Below, piece after piece: positions 7,773 through 16,059 of a stretch of 64,000 nucleotides of DNA (within the stretch, counting starts at the first letter, position 1; each line of letters opens with the position of its first letter). Source of the stretch: Amarobacillus sp046328225 (GTDB taxonomy: Bacteria > Chloroflexota > Dehalococcoidia > Tepidiformales > Tepidiformaceae); the NCBI GenBank assembly GCA_046328225.1, contig JAXLWZ010000001.1:1-64000 (forward strand). Reading direction: 5' to 3'. The translations under genes and the position numbers were made by a program. Under the pieces are notes generated by a model. The model was not told where the DNA came from, did no database searches, and was given only the letters and a program-made list of their open reading frames with translations.

Positions 7773-8564
7773 CTACCGCCCGGTGAACTTCGCCGGCCGG
7801 TTCTCGAGGAACGACATGCGCCCCTCCTTCGAATCCTCCGAGCCGGTGGTGATGCGCTGGAGATACTCCTCCATCTCGATCTGCTCATCGAGGCGGCGGC
7901 TCCAGCCTTCGCGCACCAGCCGCTTGTCCAGCTCGATCGCCATGGAAGGGCCCGTCGCGAACGACCGCGCGAGCTCGGTCACGCGGTCGACGAAGCGGTC
8001 CGCGGGCACGACTTCGCTCACAAGGCCCATGCGCAGCGCTTCCTCGGCATCGACCAGGCGGCCGCTGTAGAGCATCTCGAGCGCGCGCGCCTCGCCCACG
8101 ATCCGCGGCAGGAACCAGGTCGAGCCCGTGTCCGCGACGATGCCGCGACGCGAGAAGATCGCGCTCAGCCGCGCGCCCTCCTTGGCGATGCGCATGTCGC
8201 ACGCCAGCGCCAGCGAGAAGCCCGCACCCGCCGCCACGCCGTTTACCGCCGCGATCGTCGGCTTGATGCAGTGGTACACGGTCGCCGTCGCGCGGAAGCG
8301 GCTGCGGTACTTGAGCGCGCGTCCCGTGTATGGCCGCGCGTGCCAGTCGGCCTCGGTCGTCTGGTTCGTGAGGTCGGTGCCCGAGCTGAAGCCGCGCCCT
8401 TCGCCGATGAAGACGAGGCACTTCACCTCGTCGTCGTTGTTCGCCTGGTCGACGACCGATTCGATCTCGGCCCAGGCGCCCCACGTGAGCGCGTTCAGCT
8501 TCTCCGGCTGGTCCAACGTCACCCAGCCGACGTTGTCGATGATCTCGTAGCGGATGTTGTCCAT
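7773..8564 (-). CDS. Enoyl-CoA hydratase/isomerase family protein
   Basis: 263 residues, crotonase fold. The oxyanion-hole motifs are present: GRGFSSGTDL near residue 65 and AAVNGVAAGAGFSLALACDMRIA near 110. At the catalytic positions it has SRRGIVADTGSTWFLPR (about 138-154), where hydratases carry two glutamates; here one position is Asp in ADTGS and the other Gly/Ser, so it may be an isomerase or another crotonase rather than a true hydratase. It lies downstream of a paralogue (8674-9477) with heptad element E2 filling the gap, so the pair may be cotranscribed. Together with the oxidoreductase at 9584 it suggests acyl-CoA or aromatic catabolism. Confidence 0.85.
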   Translation of the reverse strand: MDNIRYEIIDNVGWVTLDQPEKLNALTWGAWAEIESVVDQANNDDEVKCLVFIGEGRGFSSGTDLTNQTTEADWHARPYTGRALKYRSRFRATATVYHCIKPTIAAVNGVAAGAGFSLALACDMRIAKEGARLSAIFSRRGIVADTGSTWFLPRIVGEARALEMLYSGRLVDAEEALRMGLVSEVVPADRFVDRVTELARSFATGPSMAIELDKRLVREGWSRRLDEQIEMEEYLQRITTGSEDSKEGRMSFLENRPAKFTGR

Positions 8565-8567
8565 GGT

Positions 8568-8674
8568 GAGAGAAAAGAGGAAAGAGAAAGGAGAAATAGG
8601 GGACAACCCCGTGTCACCATTCGCGGCCTCTTTTCGCGCCTCCTTTCCTCTTTCCTCTTGTCTCTTTTCTCTTC
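8568..8674. repeat. Heptad element E2, mirrored purine/pyrimidine arms
   Basis: The left arm is GAGAAAA, GAGGAAA, GAGAAAG, GAGAAAT (8570-8597). A core containing GGGGACAACCCC follows, then a right arm of five units of the CTCYTTT type (8640-8674). The arms are reverse complements in type. The right arm ends on the first base of the neighbouring stop codon. Confidence 0.85.
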
Positions 8675-9477
8675 TACTCGCCTTTGAAGACGGGAGCGCG
8701 CTTTTCCATGAAAGCGCGGCGCGCTTCCTTGCCGTCTTCGCTGCCGAAGGCGCGGCCGATGGAGAGCAGCTCGTAGCGCAGGTGGCCTTCGAGGTCGATG
8801 GTGGTGGTCGCGTTGCGCACGACGCGCTTCGTGAGCTTCGCCGTGATGGGCGAAAGCTTCGTGAGCGAATCCAGGTATTCCGCGAAGCGCGCCTCGAACT
8901 GGTCGTCGTCCACCACTTCGCCGACGAGGCCCAGGGCGAGCGCCTCGTCGCCTTCGACCGTGCGGTTTTCGAGCAGGAAGCGCATGGCCTTTTCGTAGCC
9001 CATGGCCTGCGGAAGGGTGTAGCTGAGGCCGCCATCGGGGGAGCCGCCGATGCGCGGGTAGCCCGCCATCAGCCGCGCGCTCCGCTTCATGATGCGCATG
9101 TCGGCGCCCATCGCCAGCGAAAGGCCCGCGCCCACGGCCACGCCGTTGATGCCCGCCACCACCGGCTTGTCCGTGCCTTTGCGCGGCCCCAGGAGCATGC
9201 GGCTCACCCACCCCAGCTCATCCAGCTGGCGGTCGCGAGGGGTCATCCGCGAAAGAGGCTCTTCGCTGCGCGGCCCGCCGCTCAGGTCCAGCCCGGCGCA
9301 AAACGCGCGGCCCGTCCCCGTCACGCCGATGACCCAGACGTTGTCATCGGCGGCGGCATCCTCGAGCGCGTTCACCACGCTCCAGGAAAGCTCCTCGTTG
9401 AGCGCATTCATCACATCCGGGCGATTCAGCTGGATGACGCGAACGTGGCCGGTATCGGTAATGGTGACGGCTGACAT
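8674..9477 (-). CDS. Enoyl-CoA hydratase/isomerase family protein
   Basis: 267 residues, crotonase superfamily. GTGRAFCAGLDLSG (about residues 54-67) and AGINGVAVGAGLSLAMGADMRIM (about 107-129) form the CoA-binding oxyanion hole. PRIGGSPDGGLSYTLPQ occupies the catalytic segment, with Asp in SPDGG where the second hydratase glutamate would be, so strict hydratase activity is uncertain. The C-terminal FMEKRAPVFKGE ends like many degradative crotonases. Its ATG at 9477 is preceded by GAGGTGGG at Shine-Dalgarno distance. It shares type and orientation with 7773-8564 (both minus) and probably forms a catabolic pair with it. Confidence 0.87.
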   Translation of the reverse strand: MSAVTITDTGHVRVIQLNRPDVMNALNEELSWSVVNALEDAAADDNVWVIGVTGTGRAFCAGLDLSGGPRSEEPLSRMTPRDRQLDELGWVSRMLLGPRKGTDKPVVAGINGVAVGAGLSLAMGADMRIMKRSARLMAGYPRIGGSPDGGLSYTLPQAMGYEKAMRFLLENRTVEGDEALALGLVGEVVDDDQFEARFAEYLDSLTKLSPITAKLTKRVVRNATTTIDLEGHLRYELLSIGRAFGSEDGKEARRAFMEKRAPVFKGE

Positions 9478-9583
9478 GGGATTCCCACCTCTCTCGGTAA
9501 GTCGTGCTTGTGGGGTGCATCGTGGCGAAGCGGGTTCGTATTCGCAACTGACACCCCGGCGGTGCGGCCGCGGCCGCCGTACG

Positions 9584-10579
9584 TCACTGCGCCAGGCGGA
9601 CCATCATCTTCCCCGTGTTCACGCCGTTGAGCATGCCGATGATCGCAGCGCCCGCGTTCTCGATGCCGTCGTAGAAGGTCTCTTCGTACTTCACGCGGCC
9701 GCTCTTCACCCACGCCGTCATCTCCTCGTCGAAGCGCGGCTTCAGCTCGGGGAAGTCCGTCGCCACGAAGCCGCGGATGGTGATACGGCCGTAGATGATG
9801 TTCGAAAGCGTGGTCACGGGGTCCGAGATGGCCCCGAAGTTGTTGTAGGCCGAGATCATCCCGCAGACGGGGATGCGCCCGAGCACGTTCATGCGCGGCA
9901 GCGCCGCATTCAGATGGTCGCCGCCGACGTTGTCGAAGTAGATATCGATCCCGCGCGGCGCCGCCGCCTTCAGGGCCGTGCGAATCGGGTCCTTCTTATA
10001 GTTGATGGCGACATCGATGCCCAGGTCCTCCGTCAGCCAGCGGCACTTCTCGTCCGAGCCGGTGCTGCCGATGACGTAGCAGTCGTGGATTTTCGCCACC
10101 TGCACGGCGACGGAGCCCACCGATCCCGCGGCCGTGGAGACGAACACCTGCTCGCCGTCCTTCATCTGGCCGATCGAGATGAGCCCGCCGTAGGCCACGA
10201 ACCCGGACCCGCCGAGCACGTGCATGTAGACCGAAGGCGGCAACGCCGGGTCGACGTTCAGCTTGCGAACGCCGCGCCCCTCGCTGTTCACGAACTCGCG
10301 GAACGAGGCGCCGTGCATCACGTAGTCGCCCTCCGCGAAATCCGGGTTGAGCGACTGCACGACGCGGCCGATCGCGCTGCCCGCCATCGGCTCGTTCAGC
10401 GGCTGGCCCGCCGAGAGCCGCGGACGCATCGCGGGGTCGATCGAAAGGAGCAGGTTCTGGACGCGGAATTGCCCCGCGGTGATGTCCGGCAGCGCCGTCT
10501 CGACCACGCCGAAATCCTCCGGCACGGGCATGCCCTCGGGGCGGCGAACAAGATGGACTTCGCGGCTGGTGCCGGGCAT
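9584..10579 (-). CDS. NADP-dependent oxidoreductase, MDR superfamily (CurA/leukotriene B4 dehydrogenase-like)
   Basis: 331 residues, zinc-independent medium-chain reductase. The N-terminal GroES-like domain carries LLLSIDPAMRPRL, a signature of the CurA/PTGR group. The nucleotide-binding domain starts near residue 150 with VFVSTAAGSVGSVAVQVAKI (AxxGxxG) and continues through GSTGSDEKCRWL, consistent with NADP(H). YFDNVGGDHLNAAL and MMVRLAQ at the C-terminus are also typical. Members reduce alpha,beta-unsaturated ketones, aldehydes or acyl-CoAs. The start is ATG 10579, with CGGAGG 7 nt upstream. Proximity to two crotonases suggests a shared catabolic route, but the substrate is unknown. Confidence 0.88.
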   Translation of the reverse strand: MPGTSREVHLVRRPEGMPVPEDFGVVETALPDITAGQFRVQNLLLSIDPAMRPRLSAGQPLNEPMAGSAIGRVVQSLNPDFAEGDYVMHGASFREFVNSEGRGVRKLNVDPALPPSVYMHVLGGSGFVAYGGLISIGQMKDGEQVFVSTAAGSVGSVAVQVAKIHDCYVIGSTGSDEKCRWLTEDLGIDVAINYKKDPIRTALKAAAPRGIDIYFDNVGGDHLNAALPRMNVLGRIPVCGMISAYNNFGAISDPVTTLSNIIYGRITIRGFVATDFPELKPRFDEEMTAWVKSGRVKYEETFYDGIENAGAAIIGMLNGVNTGKMMVRLAQ

Positions 10580-10694
10580 GGGCGGCCTCCGGTTTCGGTT
10601 TGGGCGAAGAATACGGGGGTTCGCGCCAACTCGCTCGCAAACCGGGGCGGCTTGACCCCGGTAAGGGAACCTTCGCGCGGTCCCAAGCGTTTCC

Positions 10695-12620
10695 ATGGAT
10701 ATGAAGCGTTCGATCTTGCCCTTCGTGGGCGTGCTCCTGCTCGCGCTCGCACTGGCCATGGCGGCCTGTGGCGGCGACAAGAAGGCCCCCACGGCGAGCC
10801 CTTCGCCCGCTGCCAGCGCCAGCGCCGAGGCCACGGCCACCACGGCGGCCTCGCCAACATCCACGGCCACGCCCGTACCCGAGGTCATCGACAACGTCGA
10901 GGTGAAGCCGCTCACCACGGGTGAGCCCGTCGACCTGCCGAAGGGCGTCGTGTTCTACGTCATTTCCCAGTGCCAGGCCTGCGACGTGCCCCCGGTCGGG
11001 GTGGACCGCGTCTGGCGCGACCTCGGCGGCACCGTGCACACCGACCGCATCTTCACGAAGCCGGACGACGGCTACATCACCTCCGTGGCGGTGAGCCCGT
11101 CCGGCCAGTCGGTGGTCATCGGGGTCTGCACGATCGCGAACTGCGGCCCGATGGGCGAGACTTCGCCCAACGGCAAGGTCACCTTCCACGCCTCGGCCGA
11201 TACCGGCGTGACGTGGAAGGCGATTGGCAGCGTGGCCATGAGCGGCCTCGTCATGACCGCGAAGGACGGGCCCGGCGGACCGTATGCGACCGTGCGGCAC
11301 ACCTACAAGGCGGCCGCCGGCGATTGGCGGACCGAGTACCTCACCATGCCCGGCAGCACCGTCATCGAGCACAGCCTCACCCTCGACCCCGGGGCGACGA
11401 CCTTCGCGCTCGGTTCGAACGTCGTCTATCGCGGTCCGGACCGCACGTCGCTGTGGCTCATCCAGGGCGCGAGTGCACCCTGGGTGAACCCGAAGCTGCC
11501 GCCCACCGCGGACGTGCAAAGTGCCATGCAGTTCGAAGGCACAGCGGACTACCGCTGGGGCATTGCATGGGTGCAGGACGGCCCGGGCGGCAACCCGGCG
11601 CCGCGCTACTTCGGCCTCATGCCCCAGCGCGAAGGCACGCCCCCGCGCATCTTCAAGGCTGAACGCGACGGGCCCGGGTTCATCTGGGCCGGCGGCCTCA
11701 CCGACAGGAGCGCCCTCGCGCTGAACGCCTACCTCCCGGGCAGCGCGCTCGGCGTCACGCCCGCGCCCCAGGGGATGCAGAACGTGCCCGCCATCCTCGA
11801 TCTCGACACCGGCCAAATCCACGCCATCCGCGAACTCGTCGCCCGCGCGATCACGCCCACGGCGACGTCGATCGGCGACGCCAGCCGCATCGTCGCGACC
11901 GCGCGCGGCCACTTCATCGCGGTGAAAGGCGCCGGCGACTGCCTCAACCTGCGCCTCCAGCCGTCGCGTTCGGCCGAAGTCCTCAACTGCTTCCGCGACG
12001 GCACCATCCTCGACCACCTTGGCGAATCGACCCAGGCCGACGGCGTCACCTGGGCGCACGTCTCCACCCTCGATGGCTGGCAGGGGTGGGCCAGCCTCGA
12101 ATTCCTCGACGTCGGCGCGGGGGGCGCGGCCATCACGGGGACACAGCCGGTCGGCGTACGCAGCGGCGATGCAGCCATCGACCGCGTGCTTGATGCCCTC
12201 GCCTCCGGCGACCGGGCGCGCATCATCGCGCTCATGGAGTGGACCATCGTGGGCTGCGTCGCCCAGCCGCAGGGCATTGGCTCGCCACCGAAGTGCCCGG
12301 ACGACGTGCCGGCGGGCTCGAAGATGGAGACGCTGCCGGGCTCCTGCGGCGAGGGGTTCTACACCCTCAAGGACCAGCTCACCGCGAACAGCGAATTCAG
12401 CCTCTTCAAGCCCCAGCCCCTCTACGCCGTGTTCCGCAAGAAGGTCACGAACGACGGGTGGGCGAGCTACGACACGGTCGCCGAATACGGCACACCCGGC
12501 GGCTTCGCCATCCAGGTCTTCATCCGCGAAGGCCACATCACGGGCTTCTCCGGCTGCCGACAGGTGGCGGAGGACGTAAAGAACGTGCCCGCGGGAGATT
12601 TCATCATCGCTCCGCGATGA
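10695..12620 (+). CDS. Large lipoprotein with SH3-like domain
   Basis: 641 residues. An N-terminal signal with lipobox AMAAC (Cys about 25) is followed by a Ser/Pro/Ala/Thr linker (30-62). Residues about 70-390 look like a beta-rich repeated fold with VDRVWRDLGG, TSVAVSPSGQSVVIGVC and TTFALGSNVVYRG segments, reminiscent of BNR/beta-propeller blades. Residues about 415-475 match a bacterial SH3 domain: GDCLNLRLQPSRSAEVLNCF then DGVTWAHVSTLDGWQGWAS. The C-terminal region (480-641) is unassigned and has several cysteines. It is probably a surface-exposed binding protein; the ligand is unknown. Heptad element E3 begins on the last base of the stop codon region. Confidence 0.75.
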   Translation: MDMKRSILPFVGVLLLALALAMAACGGDKKAPTASPSPAASASAEATATTAASPTSTATPVPEVIDNVEVKPLTTGEPVDLPKGVVFYVISQCQACDVPPVGVDRVWRDLGGTVHTDRIFTKPDDGYITSVAVSPSGQSVVIGVCTIANCGPMGETSPNGKVTFHASADTGVTWKAIGSVAMSGLVMTAKDGPGGPYATVRHTYKAAAGDWRTEYLTMPGSTVIEHSLTLDPGATTFALGSNVVYRGPDRTSLWLIQGASAPWVNPKLPPTADVQSAMQFEGTADYRWGIAWVQDGPGGNPAPRYFGLMPQREGTPPRIFKAERDGPGFIWAGGLTDRSALALNAYLPGSALGVTPAPQGMQNVPAILDLDTGQIHAIRELVARAITPTATSIGDASRIVATARGHFIAVKGAGDCLNLRLQPSRSAEVLNCFRDGTILDHLGESTQADGVTWAHVSTLDGWQGWASLEFLDVGAGGAAITGTQPVGVRSGDAAIDRVLDALASGDRARIIALMEWTIVGCVAQPQGIGSPPKCPDDVPAGSKMETLPGSCGEGFYTLKDQLTANSEFSLFKPQPLYAVFRKKVTNDGWASYDTVAEYGTPGGFAIQVFIREGHITGFSGCRQVAEDVKNVPAGDFIIAPR

Positions 12621-12722
12621 GTTCCCAGTTCCCGGTTGCCAGTTCCCAGGGGATCAGCCCCGGGGGAGGCCTTCTCCCCCGGGGTTGGCCCCTGCCTCGA
12701 GCCTCGAACCTCGGGCCTCGAG
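12621..12722. repeat. Heptad element E3 (GTTCCCA - core - CCTCGAR)
   Basis: Left arm: GTTCCCA, GTTCCCG, GTTGCCA, GTTCCCA (12621-12648). The core includes CCCCCGGGGTTGGCCCC. Right arm: CCTCGAG, CCTCGAA, CCTCGGG, CCTCGAG (12695-12722). It starts directly after the stop codon at 12618-12620. Confidence 0.9.
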
Positions 12723-12806
12723 CCGCGTTTCGTGCGAAAAACCGGCGGTCGGTCAACCTTGCTCGCTGGGCCCGCCGGGCGGTGATTTGGTACCATCCGG
12801 GGACCT

Positions 12807-13130
12807 ATGGCGACGACCACCCGGCCCGGGATCGAGATCCTCGAGGACACCTCGACCAACCTCGACCCGCCCTTCCACCTCGTCCTTCTCGATGACGACG
12901 ACCACACCTACAACTACGTCATCCGCATGCTCGGCGCCGTTTTCGGGTATTCGAAGAACAAAGCGTTCGCCATCGCCTGCATGGTCGATAGCGAAGGCCG
13001 CGCCATCGTCATGACCGGCAGCAAGGACGAGGTGGAGCGCAAGCAGAACCAGATCCACAGCTTCGGCGCGGACCCGCAGATGGCCCAGAGCAAGGGCAGT
13101 ATGTCGGCCATCATCGAGCCCGCGTGCTAG
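12807..13130 (+). CDS. clpS: ATP-dependent Clp protease adaptor ClpS
   Basis: 107 residues. ClpS delivers N-degron substrates to ClpAP or ClpCP. The LLDDDDHTYNYVIRML segment (residues 27-42) matches the family motif that contacts the N-terminal residue of substrates, and KNKAFAIACMVDSEGRAIV (about 50-68) supplies the following helix and strand. The extended N-terminal tail (1-25) is needed in other ClpS proteins for delivery. ATG 12807 lies 10 nt after a TACCAT hexamer, so the leader is very short or absent. No clpA is adjacent. A 14-bp inverted repeat overlaps its last codons. Confidence 0.92.
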   Translation: MATTTRPGIEILEDTSTNLDPPFHLVLLDDDDHTYNYVIRMLGAVFGYSKNKAFAIACMVDSEGRAIVMTGSKDEVERKQNQIHSFGADPQMAQSKGSMSAIIEPAC

Positions 13131-13165
13131 CGGGCGCGCTCCGCGCGCCGTTAGCACGCGGGCTC
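13116..13165 (+). terminator. Large stem-loop overlapping the end of clpS
   Basis: GAGCCCGCGTGCTA (13116-13129) pairs perfectly with TAGCACGCGGGCTC (13152-13165), with a further GC-rich stem inside. It includes the last clpS codons and the stop. There is no T tract, so it could be a terminator or a 3' processing block. Confidence 0.55.
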
Positions 13166-13169
13166 GATA

Positions 13170-13286
13170 GTTCCCAGTGGCAAGTTCCCGGTTCCCAGTG
13201 CGGGGGCAACCCCGGGGACACATGCTCCCCACACGGGGGCGAAGGCCTCCCCCGGGGTTGCCGCCTGGGTACTGGGAACTGGGAAC
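13170..13286. repeat. Heptad element E4, mirrored GTTCCCA/TGGGAAC arms
   Basis: Left arm: GTTCCCA, GTGGCAA, GTTCCCG, GTTCCCA (13170-13197). The core has GGCAACCCCGGGG and CCCCGGGGTTGCC as an inverted repeat. Right arm: TGGGTAC then TGGGAAC x2 (13266-13286). It fills the gap between clpS and the CAP-domain gene. Confidence 0.9.
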
Positions 13287-13289
13287 TGA

Positions 13290-13985
13290 TTACTCGCTCT
13301 GCACCATCGGGAGGATGAGGCGCCATGTGTGCGGCGTGGGGGTGGATGTCGGCGCCGGTGTGGGCGTGCGCGTCGCGGTTGGCGTTGCCGTTGCCGTGGA
13401 GGCGGGTGAGGTGGGGGTCGAGGTGACGACGCCGGAACCGCCGCCGCCCGTGGTCGAGCCGTAGCCGAAGTCCATCGCCCAGTAGCGGCCGCCGTTGGCG
13501 TCGGCGTAGGCGATGCCGATCTCGGTAAACGTGGGATAGAGGATGGCCTGGCGATGGCCGGACGAGGCCATCCACGCGTTGAAGATGGCGTTCGCGCTGT
13601 TCAGTCCGCCGGAGGCCGATCCCGCGCCGATGTTTTCGCCGCCCGTGCGCGCGTAGCCGCAGTCCTTCATCCGCTGGAACGGGTCGCGGCCGAGCGAGTC
13701 GTTGTGCGAGAGGGTTGGGCGGCCGGTCATGTCCTTCGCCATCCAGGCGGCGGCGCGGTTGAGGGCGGCGTTCGCGGCAAGGGGCGCCAGCGGCGGATTC
13801 TGCTGCGCGCGCGCCTGGTTCACGAGCGTGAGCACCTGCTGCTCCACGCTATCGAGCTCGATCCCGCCGGCCACATCGCAGTTCACAAGCGCGTTCGCGT
13901 GCCGCGGCGGCAGCACCTGCAGCGCCGCGAGCAGGATGGCAACCAGGCCGGCCCCGCCAAGGGCGGCCGGCAACAGGCGTGACAT
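13290..13985 (-). CDS. Secreted CAP/SCP-domain protein
   Basis: 231 residues. A signal peptide (about 1-30) precedes a CAP domain (about 40-165), with LTLVNQARAQQNPPLAPL, LSHNDSLGRDPFQRM, GENIGAG and the terminal HRQAILYPTFTEIGIAYA, which carries the conserved His and the GIGxA-like strand. Residues about 175-215 are a Thr/Pro/Ala-rich linker, and the protein ends in WRLILPMVQSE. Chloroflexota secreted proteins often have such Thr-Pro linkers followed by a short hydrophobic LP-containing tail. Bacterial CAP proteins are of unknown function, often cell-wall associated. ATG 13985 is chosen for the signal peptide. Confidence 0.85.
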   Translation of the reverse strand: MSRLLPAALGGAGLVAILLAALQVLPPRHANALVNCDVAGGIELDSVEQQVLTLVNQARAQQNPPLAPLAANAALNRAAAWMAKDMTGRPTLSHNDSLGRDPFQRMKDCGYARTGGENIGAGSASGGLNSANAIFNAWMASSGHRQAILYPTFTEIGIAYADANGGRYWAMDFGYGSTTGGGGSGVVTSTPTSPASTATATPTATRTPTPAPTSTPTPHTWRLILPMVQSE

Positions 13986-14060
13986 GCGCGGTCCTTCGCT
14001 CACGGATTTGGGTGGGGGCAACCCGGGAGCTAAACGTAATGTAGGAGAGGGAGGAGATAT

Positions 14061-14201
14061 GAGGAAAGAGGAATGAGGAATGAGGAATGAGGAATGAGGC
14101 GCGAGGTTCGAGGCTCGAGGCTCGAGCCGGGCAACCCCGGGGGAGACATGCTCCCCACACGGGGATGATCCCCTGGGAACTGGGAACCGGGAACTGGGAA
14201 C
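14061..14201. repeat. Heptad element E5 (inverted GTTCCCA - core - CCTCGAR - CCTCATT order)
   Basis: Left arm: GAGGAAA, GAGGAAT x4, GAGGCGC, GAGGTTC, GAGGCTC x2 (14061-14123), all in one 7-bp phase. The core has GGCAACCCCGGGGGAG. Right arm: TGGGAAC x2, CGGGAAC, TGGGAAC (14174-14201). Read in reverse, its order matches E8 and E10. Confidence 0.9.
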
Positions 14202-14214
14202 TGGCCTGAGGGGG

Positions 14215-14841
14215 CTATGCCCCCTCGGGCCACGCATCGGGCGCTGGCCCTTCGTGGTGGGCGCTGGTGACGGTGTGGGGGGAGAGCGTGCTGGTGAGGT
14301 CGAAGGGGGCGTCGCAGAGGCTTTCCACCCATTCGAGCCAGCGGCCGCGCCCGACCTCCTTCGCCAGCGCGTCGCACTCCTGGAGCATCGCGCGGGCGAC
14401 TTCGAGCGTGACGATGCCATTGTCCACCGCCTCCGCGAGCTCGTCCTCATCGGCCGAGACCCAGTCCGTGCCCCCGGGCGTGACGAAGAGGTCGATGTAG
14501 TGGTCGGTCTGGTACCAGGCGCCTCCGTGCTCGACGGGCGGGGTCGCGAAATCGACGCGGAAGCCGGCGTGGGCGCCCTGGTGGGTGAAAAGCTCGAGCA
14601 TGCGCAGCGGGCGCTTCTTGAAGAGCCAGAGCCGCTGCTGGGGCCGCACCTCGATCTGCTTCATCGCGCGGCCCCCGCGTTCCTCCTTCGTCAGCAGGTT
14701 CGCCTTCGGCCGCCCGGCGATGGCGAGGTCGAGCACGAGCAGGTCGGCGTTCTCCAGTGCGATCGTGGCGGGGCCTTCGGAGCTGGAGACGACGCAGGTG
14801 CCATCGGAAAAGCGGCGGCGATAGTGCGAGACGAAGTGCAT
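14215..14841 (-). CDS. DUF402 domain protein (FomD/nucleoside-diphosphatase-like)
   Basis: 208 residues. The DUF402 core lies in residues about 85-180: ATPPVEHGGAWYQTDHYIDLFVTPGG, then DEDELAEAVDNGIVT and a C-terminal helix. In this family, acidic residues of the YxxDHYIDL and DEDEL segments bind divalent metal; FomD and SA1684 hydrolyse nucleoside diphosphates or CMP-linked substrates. The N-terminal 80 residues form a beta-rich S1-like extension. ATG 14841 has TACACT exactly 6 nt upstream, so a leaderless transcript is predicted. It follows heptad array E6 and precedes element E5. Confidence 0.8.
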   Translation of the reverse strand: MHFVSHYRRRFSDGTCVVSSSEGPATIALENADLLVLDLAIAGRPKANLLTKEERGGRAMKQIEVRPQQRLWLFKKRPLRMLELFTHQGAHAGFRVDFATPPVEHGGAWYQTDHYIDLFVTPGGTDWVSADEDELAEAVDNGIVTLEVARAMLQECDALAKEVGRGRWLEWVESLCDAPFDLTSTLSPHTVTSAHHEGPAPDAWPEGA

Positions 14842-14847
14842 GTGGGG

Positions 14848-14853
14848 AGTGTA
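14848..14853 (-). promoter_or_regulatory. -10 hexamer, predicted leaderless promoter of the DUF402 gene
   Basis: TACACT on the minus strand, exactly 6 nt before ATG 14841. Confidence 0.6.
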
Positions 14854-14854
14854 C

Positions 14855-14882
14855 GAGGAATGAGGGATGAGGAATGAGGGTT
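14855..14882. repeat. Heptad array E6 (GAGGAAT/GAGGGAT), no core
   Basis: Units GAGGAAT, GAGGGAT, GAGGAAT, GAGGGTT. It runs from the DUF402 promoter hexamer into the stop codon (14881-14883) of the hydrolase gene. Confidence 0.8.
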
Positions 14883-16058
14883 AGTGCGCGAGGAAGGCGG
14901 CGAGGGCCGATTCGTAGCCCACCGGGTCTTCGTTCCAGGAGCGGACGTGCCCGGCGCCTGTTTCGACGAACGTGACCGGGCCTGGGACGGCCGTGGCGAA
15001 GGCGCGCGCTTTCGCCGGCGGCACGCGGGTGTCGCTGCTGCCCTGGAAAATGAGCATGGGCACGCGGTACTCGTCCGCGCGCGCGGCGTAATCGGTCGCG
15101 CCCCAGTCGATGTCGAAGCGCATGCCCGCGATCCATTCGCCCACGCGCACGAGGGACATCGGCACGGAGGCGGGCGCACGGAACTCCACCGTTTCGCGGA
15201 AGTCGAGCATCGGCGCATCGAGAATCACTCCCGAGATGGCGTCCGCCTGCTCCGAATGCAGCAAGAAGGCGAGGGCGATGCCGCCGCCCATGCTGAAGCC
15301 GTTGATCACGATGCGCCGCGCCCCGTGTTCGCGCGCGAAGGTGACCGCGGCATCGAGGTCGCGCCACTCCGTTTCGCCGTAATGCAGGCGCGCGTCCGGG
15401 TTGCGGGGCGCGCCCTCGTCGTTGCGATAGGTGATGACGAGCGAGGTCATTCCCGCGTCGTGGACGGCGCGCAGGCTGCGCAGGGCCTCGCGGCGGTTCG
15501 CGTTCTGGCCGTGCACGAAGATGACCCAGCCCTCGCCGGGGCTGCCGGGTACGAGCCACGCGGGCATCGCCCCCAGTTCGCCCGCGATAGCGACCTCCTC
15601 GAAGGCGTACCCGTGGGCGTGCGCCGGGTCCGTGGGGAAGGCGAAGCCATCGACGCGCGCTGCGTCGCCGCCGTGAGCGTGCCCTCCATCGGCCGGAAGT
15701 CGCGTTCGACCCAGCCCTCGCCGCGGGCGCGGATGCCCGTCACCTGGCCATAGCCGCCATCCTGTGCGAGGCCGTAGGTGCCATCCGTTGTCCAGCCGCC
15801 GTCCGCGGGGCCTTCGCTGAGCCGCACCACGCCATCGCCCGCCGGCGCCGCGACCAGGTCGAAGGCGTCGGGCGAGTGGTCGATGCGCAGGCCCTGCCGT
15901 TCGAGTTCCGTGGAGAAGTACCAGCCCGCCGCGAGGATGCCGATCGCGGCCACGCCAGCCGCCGCCGCGCCACCGAGAGCGGCGCGGCGGGCCCGGCGCG
16001 TCCAGGCCGCCGAGGGAACCGGCGGCGGAACGGCTTCGGAGGCGGCGCTCGCGGTCAC
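14881..16058 (-). pseudogene. Membrane-anchored alpha/beta hydrolase, split by a frameshift
   Basis: The 5' part (16058 to about 15660) encodes an N-terminal transmembrane segment (residues about 25-47) and a beta-rich region ending at FRPMEGTLTAAT. The 3' part, in another frame from about 15660 to 14881, continues with RVDGFAFPTDPAHAHGYAFEEV, then the hydrolase: IFVHGQNANRREALRSL (oxyanion hole), INGFSMGGG (nucleophile Ser) and GAGHVRSWNEDP (catalytic His). The join lies in the GC run at about 15654-15661 and needs a 1-nt insertion or 2-nt deletion. Both parts keep normal codon usage, so an assembly indel is at least as likely as a true pseudogene. The GTG start is 1 nt past the upstream GyrI-like stop. 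Confidence 0.75.
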
Positions 16059-16059
16059 G

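Noticed and set aside
9996..12536. Long minus-strand reading frame opposite the lipoprotein at 10695-12620
   Set aside because: It is an antisense shadow in GC-rich DNA. The plus strand carries a lipobox and an SH3-like domain; the antisense product is His/Arg/Ala-rich with no domain.
14061..14201. Heptad arrays as coding sequence for repeat proteins
   Set aside because: They lie between genes, usually between stop codons, and the frame changes between arms; no start codon or ribosome site precedes them.
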